Assembly: GCF_900456775.1 (NCBI RefSeq)
Contig: NZ_UAUL01000008.1
Location: 186,001 to 250,000, forward strand
DNA length: 64,000 bases
Source of the DNA: Sarcina ventriculi
GTDB lineage: Bacteria; Bacillota; Clostridia; Clostridiales; Clostridiaceae
Direction: 5' to 3'
In this document: one piece after another, positions 1-10,156 of the stretch
How positions within the stretch are numbered: position 1 is the first letter of the stretch
How the letters are laid out: each line of letters opens with the position of its first letter
Position numbers and translations under genes: made by a program
Notes under the pieces: generated by a model
What the model saw: the letters and a program-made list of their open reading frames with translations, nothing else
Database searches by the model: none
What the model was told of the DNA's origin: nothing

Positions 1-318
1 TTAGATTATCCACCTTTTAGTAAAATATTAATAATAAATATGGCAGGAGAGTCAGAAAAGAAAATTGAAATATTTAGTAAAAAATTAAAAAAAAGTTTAC
101 AAATGGTTTTAAAAGGGCATGATGAAGTACATATATATAATCCAGGTGCGTGTCCTATAAGCAAAATAAATAATATTTATAGATGGCAAATGATGATAAA
201 AGGCAATTTTAGTGATATAATAACTGATAAAATAAAGAAAAATGTTTATGAAAATACAAAAAATATTTATAATGAAATAAGGGTTTCTTTAGATATAAAC
301 CCCAATAGTTTAATGTAA
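1..318 (+). CDS. priA: Primosomal protein N' (PriA helicase), C-terminal end only
   Basis: The reading frame is open from base 1, beginning LDYPPFSKILIINMAG, and stops at 318, so only about the last 105 residues lie in the window. The DYPPF start followed by a short alpha/beta domain matches the C-terminal domain of PriA, the 3'-5' helicase that reloads DnaB at stalled forks. In Firmicutes priA usually sits directly before def and fmt, as here. The helicase motifs and zinc-binding cysteines would lie upstream of the window, so the assignment rests on this tail and the context. Confidence 0.85.
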   Translation, partial: LDYPPFSKILIINMAGESEKKIEIFSKKLKKSLQMVLKGHDEVHIYNPGACPISKINNIYRWQMMIKGNFSDIITDKIKKNVYENTKNIYNEIRVSLDINPNSLM

Positions 319-330
319 GGAGGAATATTT

Positions 331-768
331 ATGGCTATTAGAAATCTTAGGATTAATGAAGATGAAGTGCTTAGAAAGAAATGTAGGGAAGTAGATAATA
401 TAACAGATAGAATAAAAATAACTATAAAAGATATGATAGAGACTATGTATGACAAAAATGGTGTGGGTCTTGCAGCTCCTCAAGTTGGAATACTTAGAAG
501 AATATTTGTTATAGATGCTCAAGACGGCGAAGGGATAAGAGTATTTATAAATCCTCAAATACTAGAGACTAAAGGTTCGCAAAAAGATATAGAAGGATGT
601 TTAAGTCTTCCAGGACGCGAAAATGAAGTTGAAAGAGCAAACTATGTGAAAATAAAAGCATTAGATGAAAATGGTGAAGAATTTGTATTAGAAGGAGAAG
701 GACTTCTAGCAAGAGCTATTCAACATGAAAATGATCATTTAGATGGAATATTATTTATAGATAGATAA
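331..768 (+). CDS. def: Peptide deformylase
   Basis: This cytosolic metalloenzyme removes the formyl group from the initiator methionine of new proteins. All three family motifs are visible: GVGLAAPQVG at about residues 44-53, EGCLSLP at about 88-94 with the metal-ligand cysteine, and HENDH at about 132-136, which is the HExxH metal site. At 145 residues it is a short type 1 enzyme. The ATG follows AAGGAGGA by a normal spacing, 12 bp after priA. It is paired with fmt, which adds the formyl group that Def later removes. Confidence 0.97.
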   Translation: MAIRNLRINEDEVLRKKCREVDNITDRIKITIKDMIETMYDKNGVGLAAPQVGILRRIFVIDAQDGEGIRVFINPQILETKGSQKDIEGCLSLPGRENEVERANYVKIKALDENGEEFVLEGEGLLARAIQHENDHLDGILFIDR

Positions 769-786
769 AATAAGGAGAGAAGTTTT

Positions 787-1716
787 ATGAATATAGCGTT
801 TATGGGTACGCCGGATTTTGCTGTACCTTCTTTAGAATTATTAATAAAAGAGTTTGGTGTTAAAGCAGTTTTTACGCAACCTGATAGACCAAAGGGAAGA
901 GGTAAAAAGTTAGCTATGTCGCCTGTAAAAGAGGTTGCTATGCAAAATAATATACCAGTTTATCAACCTTTAAAAATAAGAAATGATGAAGAATCTATGA
1001 CAGTTTTAAAAAATTTAGATTTGGATTTTATAATAGTAGTAGCTTTTGGTCAAATATTACCAAAGGAAATTTTAGATATACCTAAATATGGTTGTATAAA
1101 TTTACATGGTTCTCTTTTACCTAAATATAGAGGTGCAGCTCCTATTCAGTGGAGTGTTATAAATGGGGAAACTTTAGCTGGAAACACAACTATGCTTATG
1201 GATGTTGGATTGGATACAGGGGATATGCTACTTACAAATAAAGTTGAAGTGACTCCTGATATGACCTCTGGTGAACTTTATGAAATTTTAAAAGTTACAG
1301 GAGCAGATCTTTTAATTAATACTATAAATGAACTTGCACAGGGGAATATAAAACCTAAAAAACAAGATGATAGTAAGAGCTCGTATGCTTCAATGTTAAA
1401 TAAAGATATTGCTAAAATAAATTGGAATTTAAGTGCACAGAAAATTCATAACTTAATAAGAGGATTAAATCCTTGGCCAATAGCTACTACAACTTATGGA
1501 GATTTAACCATGAAAATTTATAAATCTCATGTAGAAAATGTAAATTCAGAAAAAGTTCCAGGGACTATAATATCAGTTGATAAAAATGGAATAAAAGTTG
1601 CTACAGAAGAAGGGGTTTTAGTGATAGAAAAGCTTCAATTTCCAAATGGTAAACCACTTTTCGTTGAGCAGTTTATAAATGGTAATAAAATAGATATAGG
1701 TACTATATTAAAATAA
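787..1716 (+). CDS. fmt: Methionyl-tRNA formyltransferase
   Basis: The enzyme transfers a formyl group from 10-formyltetrahydrofolate to Met-tRNA(fMet) to prepare the initiator. The N-terminus has the GTPDFAV motif. The catalytic segment [13 protein letters not shown] lies near residue 108 and carries the conserved histidine and the loop typical of the formyltransferase fold. A C-terminal tRNA-binding domain follows, and the 309-residue length is normal. It lies 18 bp downstream of def in the same operon, behind an AAGGAGAG ribosome binding site. Confidence 0.97.
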   Translation: MNIAFMGTPDFAVPSLELLIKEFGVKAVFTQPDRPKGRGKKLAMSPVKEVAMQNNIPVYQPLKIRNDEESMTVLKNLDLDFIIVVAFGQILPKEILDIPKYGCINLHGSLLPKYRGAAPIQWSVINGETLAGNTTMLMDVGLDTGDMLLTNKVEVTPDMTSGELYEILKVTGADLLINTINELAQGNIKPKKQDDSKSSYASMLNKDIAKINWNLSAQKIHNLIRGLNPWPIATTTYGDLTMKIYKSHVENVNSEKVPGTIISVDKNGIKVATEEGVLVIEKLQFPNGKPLFVEQFINGNKIDIGTILK

Positions 1717-1759
1717 TAGTATATTATAAATAAAATATTAGGGATAGGGAGTGAAGATT

Positions 1760-2461
1760 ATGTTTGGCTATTATGGAATGTTTTTTGATCCAACATTTAT
1801 TATACTTGTGCCAGCTTTAATAGTATCTGCGTGGGCGCAGTTTAAGGTATCTAGTACTTTTAATGAATATGAGAGAATAGAGAGCTTTAATAGATATAGT
1901 GGCTATAATGTGGCTAGAATGCTTTTAGATGATGCTGGTCTTTATGATGTTCAAATTGAAACAGTAAGGGGAAAATTAAGTGATCACTATGACCCAACCA
2001 AAAGAATTTTAAGATTATCTTCTGGTATATATAATGGAACATCTGTTGCGGCACTTGGAGTTGCAGCTCATGAGGTTGGTCATGCTATACAGCATAAAGA
2101 AAAATACAGCGCTCTTATATTTAGAAATTCAATAGCACCTGCTGTGAATTTTGCGTCTAGTATGTCATGGCTTTTATTTATAGCTGGGATAATTTTAAAT
2201 TTTAGTGGATTAACAACAGTTGGAATTTTACTTTTTTCAGCAGTTGTAGTATTTCAACTTGTGACTCTTCCAGTAGAATTTAATGCTTCATCTAGAGCAT
2301 TAAAGCTTTTAGAACAAAGAGGTATTTTATATGGAAATGAAGTAAATGGTGCTAAAAAGGTTTTAAATGCAGCAGCTTTAACTTATGTAGCAGCTACTCT
2401 TATGGCAGTATCTCAACTTTTAAGATTAATAGTTTTAAGTGATAGAAATTCGAATAATTAG
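1760..2461 (+). CDS. Membrane zinc metallopeptidase, YugP family
   Basis: The 233-residue protein has an HEVGH zinc site at residues 104-108 between membrane segments: one near the N-terminus and two or three hydrophobic stretches in the second half. This pattern fits the YugP/DUF2268-like neutral zinc metallopeptidase family. Its substrate is not known. An upstream GTG at 1751 is in frame, but GGGAG at 1747-1751 suits the ATG at 1760 better. It sits between fmt and rsmB, a placement common in clostridia. Confidence 0.85.
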   Translation: MFGYYGMFFDPTFIILVPALIVSAWAQFKVSSTFNEYERIESFNRYSGYNVARMLLDDAGLYDVQIETVRGKLSDHYDPTKRILRLSSGIYNGTSVAALGVAAHEVGHAIQHKEKYSALIFRNSIAPAVNFASSMSWLLFIAGIILNFSGLTTVGILLFSAVVVFQLVTLPVEFNASSRALKLLEQRGILYGNEVNGAKKVLNAAALTYVAATLMAVSQLLRLIVLSDRNSNN

Positions 2462-2472
2462 GAGTTTAAATA

Positions 2473-3792
2473 ATGAATTCTAGAAAGATAATAGTAGAAA
2501 TATTGGATAATGTAATAAAAAAGGGTGCATATTCTAATATTGAAATAAACAAAAGATTTAAAAATTCTAATATTAATGATAAGGATAGAGGCCTTATAAC
2601 AGAGGTGGTTTATGGTACATTAAAAAATAAAAAAACCATAGACATAATTTTAGGAAGTTTTGTATCAGATGTTAAGGATATAGATGAAAAGGTAGTTAAT
2701 ATTTTAAGAAGTGCAATATATCAAATAAAATATTTAGATAGAATTCCTTCTTATGCGGTAGTTAATGAATCAGTTAATTTAGCGAAAATAAGAGCAAAAA
2801 GTTTATCGAGTTTTGTAAATGGAGTTCTTAGAAATTATTTAAGGAACTTAGATAAAGATTATAAAAAAGGACTAACTGATATGGAGAGTTTAGAATATTA
2901 TTTTTCTTTCAATTCATGGATGATAAAATTATTCCTTAAACAGTATGGAAAAGAAAATGGAATAAAAATATTAAAAGGATTAAACGAAACTCCATATATA
3001 ACAGTAAGAACTAATATATTAAAGACAACTAGGGAAGAACTTTTAAACTCTTTATTAGTTGAAGGTTATGATGTAGAAAAGGGATATATTTCAGATAGTG
3101 CAATAATGATTAAAAAAGGAAGTTCTATTGAAAAAAATTCCCTTTATACAAAGGGTATGTTTACAGTTCAGGATGAAAGTGCCATGCTAGTTTCAGAATG
3201 CTTAAATTTAAGATATAATGATACAGTTTTAGATATTTGTAGTGCACCAGGGACTAAGGGTACACATGTTAGTGAAATATTAAATAATACAGGAAAAGTT
3301 TTGGCATTTGATATACACACTCATAAATTAAAACTTATAGAAGATAATGCAAAAAGGCTTGGAATTTTTAATATAGAGGTAAAATTAGGTGATGCCTCTA
3401 AATTTAATAGGCAGTATTTAAATTCCGCAGATAAAATACTTTTAGATGTTCCGTGCTCTGGTCTAGGAATAATAAGAAAGAAACCTGAAATAAAATGGAC
3501 TAAGACATTAAAAGATTTAAAAGATATAGAAAAAACTCAAAGGGTTATTTTAGAAAATGCATGGAGATATCTTAAAAGGGGTGGAGAGATGATATATTCA
3601 ACTTGTACCCTTAATAAAGATGAAAATGAAGAAATTATAAATTGGTTTTTAAGAAAACATGAGGATTGTGAAGTTGAAAAAATAAATCTATGTAAAAAAG
3701 ATAATATTTTATATAATACAAATGGAACAGTAACTATACTCCCTAATAAATATATGGATGGATTTTTTATTGCAAGACTTAGAAAAAAATAG
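2473..3792 (+). CDS. rsmB: 16S rRNA (cytosine-C5-)-methyltransferase RsmB
   Basis: RsmB methylates C967 (E. coli numbering) of 16S rRNA using S-adenosylmethionine. The N-terminal part, about residues 1-140, is the NusB-like RNA-binding domain, with a YAVVNESV segment. The catalytic part has the SAM loop SAPGTKG near 257, DVPCSGLGI near 325 with one catalytic cysteine, and STCTL near 377 with the second cysteine. The 439-residue length is normal. The gene begins 11 bp after the peptidase behind TAGGAG. Confidence 0.95.
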   Translation: MNSRKIIVEILDNVIKKGAYSNIEINKRFKNSNINDKDRGLITEVVYGTLKNKKTIDIILGSFVSDVKDIDEKVVNILRSAIYQIKYLDRIPSYAVVNESVNLAKIRAKSLSSFVNGVLRNYLRNLDKDYKKGLTDMESLEYYFSFNSWMIKLFLKQYGKENGIKILKGLNETPYITVRTNILKTTREELLNSLLVEGYDVEKGYISDSAIMIKKGSSIEKNSLYTKGMFTVQDESAMLVSECLNLRYNDTVLDICSAPGTKGTHVSEILNNTGKVLAFDIHTHKLKLIEDNAKRLGIFNIEVKLGDASKFNRQYLNSADKILLDVPCSGLGIIRKKPEIKWTKTLKDLKDIEKTQRVILENAWRYLKRGGEMIYSTCTLNKDENEEIINWFLRKHEDCEVEKINLCKKDNILYNTNGTVTILPNKYMDGFFIARLRKK

Positions 3793-3803
3793 TAGGTGAA
3801 AAA

Positions 3804-4841
3804 ATGGTAAACATATTAGATTACACTTTAGATGAGTTGAAAATTTGGATGAAGGATAACGAAGAAAGTGCATTTAGAGCTAAACAAGTATTTGAATGGA
3901 TATATAAAGGGCAATATGATTTTGATTTGATGAAAAACATATCATCTTCAACAAAAAATAAATTAAAAAAATTTTTTTATATAGGATTTCCAACGATTAT
4001 AGAGACTTTAGAATCTAAAGAAGATAAAACTAGGAAGTTGTTATTGCGCCTTAATGATGATAATATAGTAGAGTGTGTTATTATGTCATATAAGCACGGA
4101 AATTCTGTATGTGTATCTACTCAAGTTGGGTGTAGGATGGGATGTAAATTTTGCGCTTCAACAATAGATGGTATGATTAGAAATTTAACAGCAGGAGAAA
4201 TATTATCACAAATTATTCTTTGTCAAAATGTTTTAGGGGATAGAATATCTAATATAGTTTTAATGGGAAGTGGTGAGCCATTAGATAATTTTGATAATGT
4301 TATGAAGTTTTTAGAACTTGTAAATTCAGATTATGGATTAAACATTGGACAAAGACATATAACTTTATCAACTTGTGGTATAGTACCTAAGATATATGAG
4401 ATGGCAGATAAGGAAATGCAAATAACTCTTGCAATATCTCTTCATGCTACAACTGACGAAATAAGAAAACAAATAATGCCAATAGCAAATAAATATGATA
4501 TAGCTCAAATATTAGATGCTTGTAAATATTATATACAAAAGACAAGTAGAAGAATAACCTTTGAATATTCATTAGTAAAGGGAGTAAATGACAGTAAAGA
4601 AGATGCTAAGAGTTTAGGTGCTTTACTTAAAAATATGTTGTGTCATGTCAATTTGATACCAGTTAATGAAATAAAAGAAAATTCATTTAAAAAATCATCT
4701 AAAAATGATATAGCTAATTTTGTATCTATATTAAAATCTTATGGTATAGAAGCTACAGTAAGAAGAGAAATGGGATCTGATATTAATGCGGCATGTGGAC
4801 AACTAAGGAGGAGTTATATTCAGTCTAAAAAGCAGAATTAG
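3804..4841 (+). CDS. rlmN: Dual-specificity 23S rRNA/tRNA adenine C2-methyltransferase RlmN
   Basis: This radical SAM enzyme methylates A2503 of 23S rRNA and A37 of some tRNAs. The iron-sulfur motif CRMGCKFC places the three cysteines at residues 110, 114 and 117. GSGEPLDN follows in the SAM-binding region, and the C-terminal AACGQL carries the methyl-carrying cysteine. The family-typical [11 protein letters not shown] is also present, and the 345-residue length is normal. It is 11 bp from rsmB, so two rRNA methyltransferases are adjacent. Confidence 0.97.
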   Translation: MVNILDYTLDELKIWMKDNEESAFRAKQVFEWIYKGQYDFDLMKNISSSTKNKLKKFFYIGFPTIIETLESKEDKTRKLLLRLNDDNIVECVIMSYKHGNSVCVSTQVGCRMGCKFCASTIDGMIRNLTAGEILSQIILCQNVLGDRISNIVLMGSGEPLDNFDNVMKFLELVNSDYGLNIGQRHITLSTCGIVPKIYEMADKEMQITLAISLHATTDEIRKQIMPIANKYDIAQILDACKYYIQKTSRRITFEYSLVKGVNDSKEDAKSLGALLKNMLCHVNLIPVNEIKENSFKKSSKNDIANFVSILKSYGIEATVRREMGSDINAACGQLRRSYIQSKKQN

Positions 4842-4852
4842 GGGGAACAAAA

Positions 4853-5584
4853 ATGATTGGTTTTTTTACTGACAATGGTAATGTGAGGGAACTAAATGAA
4901 GATTATTTTGCATATTGTATAGAGGATAAATTCTCGCTTTATATAGTAGCAGACGGTATGGGAGGACATAATGCTGGAGAAGTAGCTAGTAAAATGGCTG
5001 CAGAAGGTATAATGAAGTATATAAAAGAAAAAATTGGTAAGATATCAATTGATAACATTTTAGAAGAGGCTATATCTAACGTTAATTTAGATATATATGA
5101 GTTAGCAACTTCGCAAAAAGGTTATGGTGGAATGGGAACAACTTTAACTGCAGCATTTGTATATAATAATAAAATACAAATAGCTAATGTTGGGGACAGT
5201 TGTTGCTTTGGTTTAAGTAATAAGGGGATAGATAAATTAACAAGAGATCATTCTTTAGTGCAAGAACTATTAGATAGTGGTTGTATAACTGAGGAAGAAG
5301 CTAAAAATCACCCAAGAAAAAATATAATAACGAGAGCTTTAGGTACTAATAATAGAGTAAATGCAGATATAATAGGAATGGATAAAAATGAATATGATTT
5401 GTTTTTATTATGTACAGATGGCTTTGCAAATGATTTAGAAAAAGACGAGATGTGGAGAGAAATAATAAACTCTAATGATTTGAATAAATCATGCGAAAAA
5501 TTAGTTGAGGTAGTTAAACAAAGAGGGGGACGAGACAATATAACAGTTCTAGTTTTTGGAGGAGAGAGTCAAAATGATAGGTAG
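4853..5584 (+). CDS. prpC: PP2C-type Ser/Thr protein phosphatase (PrpC/Stp)
   Basis: The protein is a cytosolic metal-dependent phosphatase that opposes the neighbouring kinase. VADGMGGHNAGE at about residues 32-43 carries metal-binding aspartate and glycine. GMGTTLTAAF, ANVGDS, LCTDGF and the C-terminal GGRDNITVLV complete the PP2C signature. The 243-residue length matches single-domain bacterial members. Its end overlaps the start of prkC by 11 bases, which suggests translational coupling and co-regulated amounts of phosphatase and kinase. Confidence 0.95.
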   Translation: MIGFFTDNGNVRELNEDYFAYCIEDKFSLYIVADGMGGHNAGEVASKMAAEGIMKYIKEKIGKISIDNILEEAISNVNLDIYELATSQKGYGGMGTTLTAAFVYNNKIQIANVGDSCCFGLSNKGIDKLTRDHSLVQELLDSGCITEEEAKNHPRKNIITRALGTNNRVNADIIGMDKNEYDLFLLCTDGFANDLEKDEMWREIINSNDLNKSCEKLVEVVKQRGGRDNITVLVFGGESQNDR

Positions 5585-7829
5585 TATTTTAGGTGATAGA
5601 TATGAAATCTTAGAGCAAATTGGCGAAGGTGGAATGTCTTATGTATACAAAGCTAGATGTAGAAAATTAAATAGATTTGTTGCGGTAAAAGTTTTAAAAG
5701 ATTCATTTAAGGATAATGAAAATATAGTAAATAAGTTTAAAAAAGAAGCCACATCAATAGCTAATCTATCTAATCCTAATATAGTTAATGTATTAGATGT
5801 TGGAAGTACAGATGGTGTAAATTATATAGTAATGGAATATGTAGAGGGAAAAACTCTTAAGGATATAATAAAAGAAAAGAAAAAAATTCCGTATGATATT
5901 GCTATAACATTTGCTATTAAAATAGCTAGAGCTTTAGATTGTGCACATAAAAATAATATTATACACAGAGATATAAAACCTCAAAATATATTAGTAACAA
6001 GGGATGGAGTTGTTAAGGTTACAGACTTTGGAATAGCAAAATCCATGAGCGAATCAACTATATCCCATACTAATAGTGTTTTAGGCTCAGCTCATTATTT
6101 TTCTCCTGAGCAAGCTAAGGGAAGTTATGTAGATTATCGAACAGATCTTTATTCTTTAGGTATAGTTTTATATGAAATGGTAACAGGAGAGGTTCCTTTT
6201 GATGGAGATTCACCAGTAACTGTTGCAGTTAAGCATATACAAGAAAATCCTATTGAACCAAAAGTTTTAACATCTGAAATTCCAGATAATCTTAATAATT
6301 TGATAATGAAGGCTATTAGTAAAGATCCATCTAGTAGATATCAAACAGCACTTGAATTTATAGATGCTCTTGAAAGAATTAAAAATAATGAAGATTTTAC
6401 CATGATGATGGATAAAGTTGAGATTGATGATTCAGGATTTACAAGAGTAATGGATCCTATAGTAGATGATGATTTGGTTAAAGAAAATTCAAATAATAGC
6501 AATATACAAAGTGAAAAAAATTCCAACGATAACAATGGAATAGATAAAGATTTAAAAAAGGTTTCTCAAATTCATGAATCAAAACCTATAAAAGATCCAA
6601 AGCCAATAAAAAAAGTACAAAATAAAGGAAATAAAACTATAATAGCTGGAGTAATAATAATAGCTATAGCAATAGTTGGTGCAGGTGCATTCGTTGGGAT
6701 AAATATGGCTAAAGGCTCATCTAATGCAACATCATCAAGTTCCACAGCTCAAGTAACTGTGCCGGATTTAGTTAATCAAACAAACGCAAAAGCAAAAGCA
6801 CAACTTACAAAGTTAAACTTAGTATATGAAGAAAAAACAGTAGAAAGTTCTGAAGCTGAAGGAACAGTATTAAGTACAAATCCAGTAGCAGGAACTAAAG
6901 TTGCTCAAGGAAGTACTATAATAGTTACTGTAAGTGGAGGACAAACAACAATAAATCTTCCGAATTTAGTTGGATTATCACTAGAAACAGCAAAATCAAC
7001 TATAACTAGCAATGGACTAAAAGTTGGAACAATAACTTATGAATATAGTAATACTGTAGCATCAGGAAATGTAATAAGTAGTTCTCCAATTAGTGGAAGT
7101 GGAGTTCCAAGTGGATATAGTATAAATCTTGTGGTAAGTAAAGGAGCTAATTCATCAACAATTACAGTACCAGATTTGACAGGAAAAACAGTTGAAGAAT
7201 CTAAAACAATATTAAAAAATTTAGGTCTTAACGTAAATGCTGTTAAAGGAGAAAATGCTCCAACATCATCACAAAATGGATTAATTTACAGTCAAGATCC
7301 AGCATCTAGTTATCAAGTGAAATCAGGTTCAACTGTAAATGTAACATATTATGGAGATTGCGCAGATAACTCAAATAATAATTCAAACAATAATGCTGAT
7401 TCGAATAATAACTCAAATAATAATAACTCAAACAACAATAATTCAAATAATAATTCGAACAGCAATAACAATAACTCAAATAACAATAACTCAAATAACA
7501 ATAACTCAAATAATAATAGTAATAGTTCAAATAATGACAATAATAAACAAGACAATAATTCAGGTGATAATTCTAATTCTAGTAAGCCTAATGACAATTC
7601 AAGTAATAGCACAGCTGGGAATACAGATAATAGTTCAAATGCTATAAGTACATCACCTCTTATTGGAATGACTGGTCAACAAGCTATATCATGGGTAGCA
7701 TCTCATGGTGGCTCAATAAGGTTTGATCAAAAAGGAACTGCAGACATGAATTCATGGAAAGTTGTAAGTGTTAGTTCAGGTACAATGACTAAGGGTGGTT
7801 CAATAACAGCGACATTGCAAGCACCATAA
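5574..7829 (+). CDS. prkC: PASTA-domain Ser/Thr protein kinase PrkC with Asn/Ser-rich spacer
   Basis: This transmembrane kinase senses peptidoglycan fragments; in Bacillus, PrkC drives spore germination and envelope control. The kinase domain spans about residues 10-265, with K39 in VAVKV, HRDIKPQN from 131 and DFG from 151. One membrane helix lies near 354-377. Three PASTA repeats follow from about 395 to 600 (VPDLVNQ, LPNLVGL, VPDLTGK). A spacer of about 90 residues, nearly all Asn and Ser, precedes a last PASTA-like module beginning near PLIGMTG. ATG 5574 is chosen over TTG 5556 because GGAGGAG lies between them. Confidence 0.95.
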   Translation: MIGSILGDRYEILEQIGEGGMSYVYKARCRKLNRFVAVKVLKDSFKDNENIVNKFKKEATSIANLSNPNIVNVLDVGSTDGVNYIVMEYVEGKTLKDIIKEKKKIPYDIAITFAIKIARALDCAHKNNIIHRDIKPQNILVTRDGVVKVTDFGIAKSMSESTISHTNSVLGSAHYFSPEQAKGSYVDYRTDLYSLGIVLYEMVTGEVPFDGDSPVTVAVKHIQENPIEPKVLTSEIPDNLNNLIMKAISKDPSSRYQTALEFIDALERIKNNEDFTMMMDKVEIDDSGFTRVMDPIVDDDLVKENSNNSNIQSEKNSNDNNGIDKDLKKVSQIHESKPIKDPKPIKKVQNKGNKTIIAGVIIIAIAIVGAGAFVGINMAKGSSNATSSSSTAQVTVPDLVNQTNAKAKAQLTKLNLVYEEKTVESSEAEGTVLSTNPVAGTKVAQGSTIIVTVSGGQTTINLPNLVGLSLETAKSTITSNGLKVGTITYEYSNTVASGNVISSSPISGSGVPSGYSINLVVSKGANSSTITVPDLTGKTVEESKTILKNLGLNVNAVKGENAPTSSQNGLIYSQDPASSYQVKSGSTVNVTYYGDCADNSNNNSNNNADSNNNSNNNNSNNNNSNNNSNSNNNNSNNNNSNNNNSNNNSNSSNNDNNKQDNNSGDNSNSSKPNDNSSNSTAGNTDNSSNAISTSPLIGMTGQQAISWVASHGGSIRFDQKGTADMNSWKVVSVSSGTMTKGGSITATLQAP
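7365..7650 (+). repeat. Asn/Ser codon repeat tract inside prkC
   Basis: Imperfect tandem units of AATAAT/AATAAC followed by TCA encode runs such as SNNNSNNNN. The tract separates the third PASTA domain from the C-terminal module. The short degenerate units are prone to length change by slippage. It is extracellular in the predicted topology and is likely a flexible linker, like Asn/Ser or Gly/Ser spacers in other wall-spanning proteins. Confidence 0.85.
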
Positions 7830-7837
7830 TAAAGATT

Positions 7838-7885
7838 AATTTAAGAGATTAGAGTAAATTTACTTTAATCTCTTAAATTTTATTT
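7838..7885 (+). terminator. Rho-independent terminator after prkC
   Basis: A long stem of about 19 bp pairs AATTTAAGAGATTAGAGTA with TACTTTAATCTCTTAAATT across a tiny loop, with one G-U pair, followed by TTTATTTT. It closes the def-to-prkC transcription unit just before the rsgA promoter. Confidence 0.85.
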
Positions 7886-7913
7886 TGGATTATATTATTT
7901 TATAGTATATAAT
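7885..7913 (+). promoter_or_regulatory. Sigma-A promoter for rsgA-rpe-thiN
   Basis: TTGGAT at 7885-7890 and TATAAT at 7908-7913 are separated by 17 bases, ending 31 bp before the rsgA ATG. It directly follows the prkC terminator. Confidence 0.7.
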
Positions 7914-7944
7914 TATAAGTAAGATTAAAAAAATTGGAGGTATA

Positions 7945-8814
7945 ATGGAAGGAATTATTTTAAAGGGAATTGGTGGATTTTATTACATAAAGGTATCTGA
8001 TAATATAATAGAATGTAAAGCTAGAGGTAAATTTAGATATGAATCATTAAAACCTATGGTTGGAGATAGGGTGAAAATAAACATGGTAAATGGCAAAGGA
8101 ACGATAGAAGAAATATTGCCAAGAACATCAACTCTTATAAGACCAACTGTGTCAAATGTTACACAAGCGTTCGTAGTTTTTGCAATAAAAAAGCCAGATA
8201 TAAACTATGATCTTTTAAACAGATTTTTAGTTCTTTGTGAGTATAATAATATAAAATCAATTGTATGTTTAAATAAAAGAGATTTATGTACTGAACAGGA
8301 AAGGGAAGAAGTAAGAAAGACAATAAATAATATAGGATACGAAGTGTTGTTTATTAATGCTAAAGAAAAGCAAGGAATAGATGAATTACAGGAAAGATTA
8401 AAAAATAATATAAGTGTACTTTGTGGTCCATCTGGTGTTGGAAAATCGACGCTTTTAAATGCTTTAATAAATAAAAAACATATGGAAACTGGAGAGATAA
8501 GTGAAAAACTAGGTAGGGGAAAGCATACTACAAGGCATAGTGAACTAATAGAGATAGAAGATGGCTTTTTAGTAGACACACCTGGATTTTCTACATTAGG
8601 CTTAGATTTTATAGATAAAGATGATTTAAAATATTGTTTCCCAGAGTTTGAAAATTATAATGATTCTTGTAAATTTAAAGGGTGTAATCATTATAAAGAG
8701 CCAAATTGTGCAGTTAAAAAAAATGTAGAAGAAAATAATATAAATAGATTAAGATATGAATTTTATGTAAAGACATTAGAAGAAATAATGAATAGGAGAG
8801 TGACAAAATGGTAA
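7945..8814 (+). CDS. rsgA: Ribosome small-subunit maturation GTPase RsgA
   Basis: RsgA (YloQ) is a circularly permuted GTPase that assists late 30S assembly. An N-terminal OB fold covers about residues 1-65. The G4-like motif NKRD precedes the P-loop GPSGVGKST at about 161-169, and DTPGF follows, which is the permuted order. The C-terminal zinc site has C..C.H.....C around 242-255. The 289-residue length is normal. It has its own promoter and ends inside the start of rpe. Confidence 0.96.
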   Translation: MEGIILKGIGGFYYIKVSDNIIECKARGKFRYESLKPMVGDRVKINMVNGKGTIEEILPRTSTLIRPTVSNVTQAFVVFAIKKPDINYDLLNRFLVLCEYNNIKSIVCLNKRDLCTEQEREEVRKTINNIGYEVLFINAKEKQGIDELQERLKNNISVLCGPSGVGKSTLLNALINKKHMETGEISEKLGRGKHTTRHSELIEIEDGFLVDTPGFSTLGLDFIDKDDLKYCFPEFENYNDSCKFKGCNHYKEPNCAVKKNVEENNINRLRYEFYVKTLEEIMNRRVTKW

Positions 8815-9464
8815 ATTTAGCACCATCAATATTATCAGCAGATTTTTGTAATTTAGGAGCACAAGTAAAAACAGTTGAAGAAACTAACACTGAATTTCTT
8901 CATATAGATATAATGGATGGTAGTTTTGTTCCTAATATAAGTTTTGGATTTCCAGTAATAAAAGCGCTTAGGAAAAATAGTAAAATGATATTTGATGTTC
9001 ATTTGATGATAGAAAATCCATCAAAATATATAGATGAATTTGTAAATTGTGGGGCAGATATAATAACTTTTCATTATGAAGCTGAAAGACATATAGATAG
9101 AACGGTAAATTATATAAAGAATAAAGGATGTAAGGTTGGGATAGCATTAAATCCAGCAACTCCTGTAAGTGTTTTAAAAAATATATTACCAAGTTTAGAT
9201 ATGGTGCTTATAATGTCAGTTAATCCTGGATTTGGAGGTCAAAGCTTCATAGAATATTCTATAGATAAAATACAAGAAGTTAAAAATTTAGCTAAGAAGT
9301 TAAATAAGCAAAATCTTTTAATAGAAGTAGATGGTGGAGTAGATACACATAATATAAAATCTATTGTAGAAGCTGGTGCGAATGTATTAGTTGCAGGTTC
9401 TGCTGTGTTTAGAGAAAATAAAATAAAAGAAAACATAAATGCGTTGAATGAGGCTTTAAGATAA
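8808..9464 (+). CDS. rpe: Ribulose-phosphate 3-epimerase
   Basis: This TIM-barrel enzyme of the pentose phosphate pathway interconverts ribulose-5-phosphate and xylulose-5-phosphate. [10 protein letters not shown] at the start, [29 protein letters not shown] and VDGGV carry the metal-binding and catalytic histidines and aspartates. The 218-residue length is normal. Its ATG overlaps the end of rsgA by 7 bases, the usual rsgA-rpe-thiN arrangement of Firmicutes. Confidence 0.97.
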   Translation: MVNLAPSILSADFCNLGAQVKTVEETNTEFLHIDIMDGSFVPNISFGFPVIKALRKNSKMIFDVHLMIENPSKYIDEFVNCGADIITFHYEAERHIDRTVNYIKNKGCKVGIALNPATPVSVLKNILPSLDMVLIMSVNPGFGGQSFIEYSIDKIQEVKNLAKKLNKQNLLIEVDGGVDTHNIKSIVEAGANVLVAGSAVFRENKIKENINALNEALR

Positions 9465-10097
9465 ATGAAGGTTTTAATAGTATCAGGAGGAAATCCACCT
9501 AAAAAAGATATATTTTTAGAAGAAATGAAAAGTAGCGATATATTAATTGGAGCTGATAGAGGATGTGAAACATACTTTAAGTATGGCTTTGTTCCACATT
9601 ATGCTCTAGGAGATTTTGATTCTATAGATGATTTTTATAAGGATAAATTAGAAGGTATAAATGTTTTAAAGTTTAATAGCGAGAAAGATAATACAGATTC
9701 AGAGATAGCTCTTTTAAAGGCTATTGAACTTAAAGCAGATAAAATATGTATTTTAGGAGTTACAGGAACTAGGTTAGATCATGTTTTGGGAAATTTAGGG
9801 CTTTTAAATATAGCGCTAAAAAATAATATTGAATGTTATATAAGGGATAGCAATAATCTTATCTTGCTAACTAATAAGGATATTGTGCTAGAAGATAAGG
9901 GATATAAATATATATCTTTTCAAGCTTTTGGAAATGATGTTGAAGGTTTTTCTATAATAGGAGCAAAATATGAAGTTGAGAATAATATATTAAGTTTTGG
10001 AGAAGGTAAATTTATTTCCAATGAATTTTTAGATAATAAAAAGATAAATATAAAGTTTAAAAAAGGAAAAATTTTAATAATATATTCAAAAGATTAG
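9465..10097 (+). CDS. thiN: Thiamine pyrophosphokinase
   Basis: The enzyme makes thiamine diphosphate from thiamine and ATP. The signature GDFDSID lies near residue 48. DNTDSE near 76 and LGVTGTRLDH near 101 follow, with a C-terminal beta-sandwich. The ATG directly follows the rpe stop codon; the nearest GAGG is about 12 bases upstream, so translation is probably coupled to rpe. The 210-residue length is normal. Confidence 0.95.
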   Translation: MKVLIVSGGNPPKKDIFLEEMKSSDILIGADRGCETYFKYGFVPHYALGDFDSIDDFYKDKLEGINVLKFNSEKDNTDSEIALLKAIELKADKICILGVTGTRLDHVLGNLGLLNIALKNNIECYIRDSNNLILLTNKDIVLEDKGYKYISFQAFGNDVEGFSIIGAKYEVENNILSFGEGKFISNEFLDNKKINIKFKKGKILIIYSKD

Positions 10098-10156
10098 CAA
10101 TAAATTCATAAACCTAGAATATAATAAAATAAGAATAATTTTATTAGGGGGAAAAT

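Noticed and set aside
7365-7560. Possible CRISPR or tandem DNA repeat array
   Set aside because: The units are 3-15 bases, imperfect and in frame with prkC; there are no spacers of constant length.
7306-7647. Open frames on both strands rich in Leu/Tyr or Ile/Thr opposite the prkC Asn tract
   Set aside because: They are frame shadows of the AAT/AAC/TCA repeats, have no ribosome binding site and consist of low-complexity sequence.
10098-10156. Sigma-E promoter for spoVM
   Set aside because: Short AT-rich stretch has partial matches only (TCATAA and ATATAATA at wrong spacing), so no call is made.
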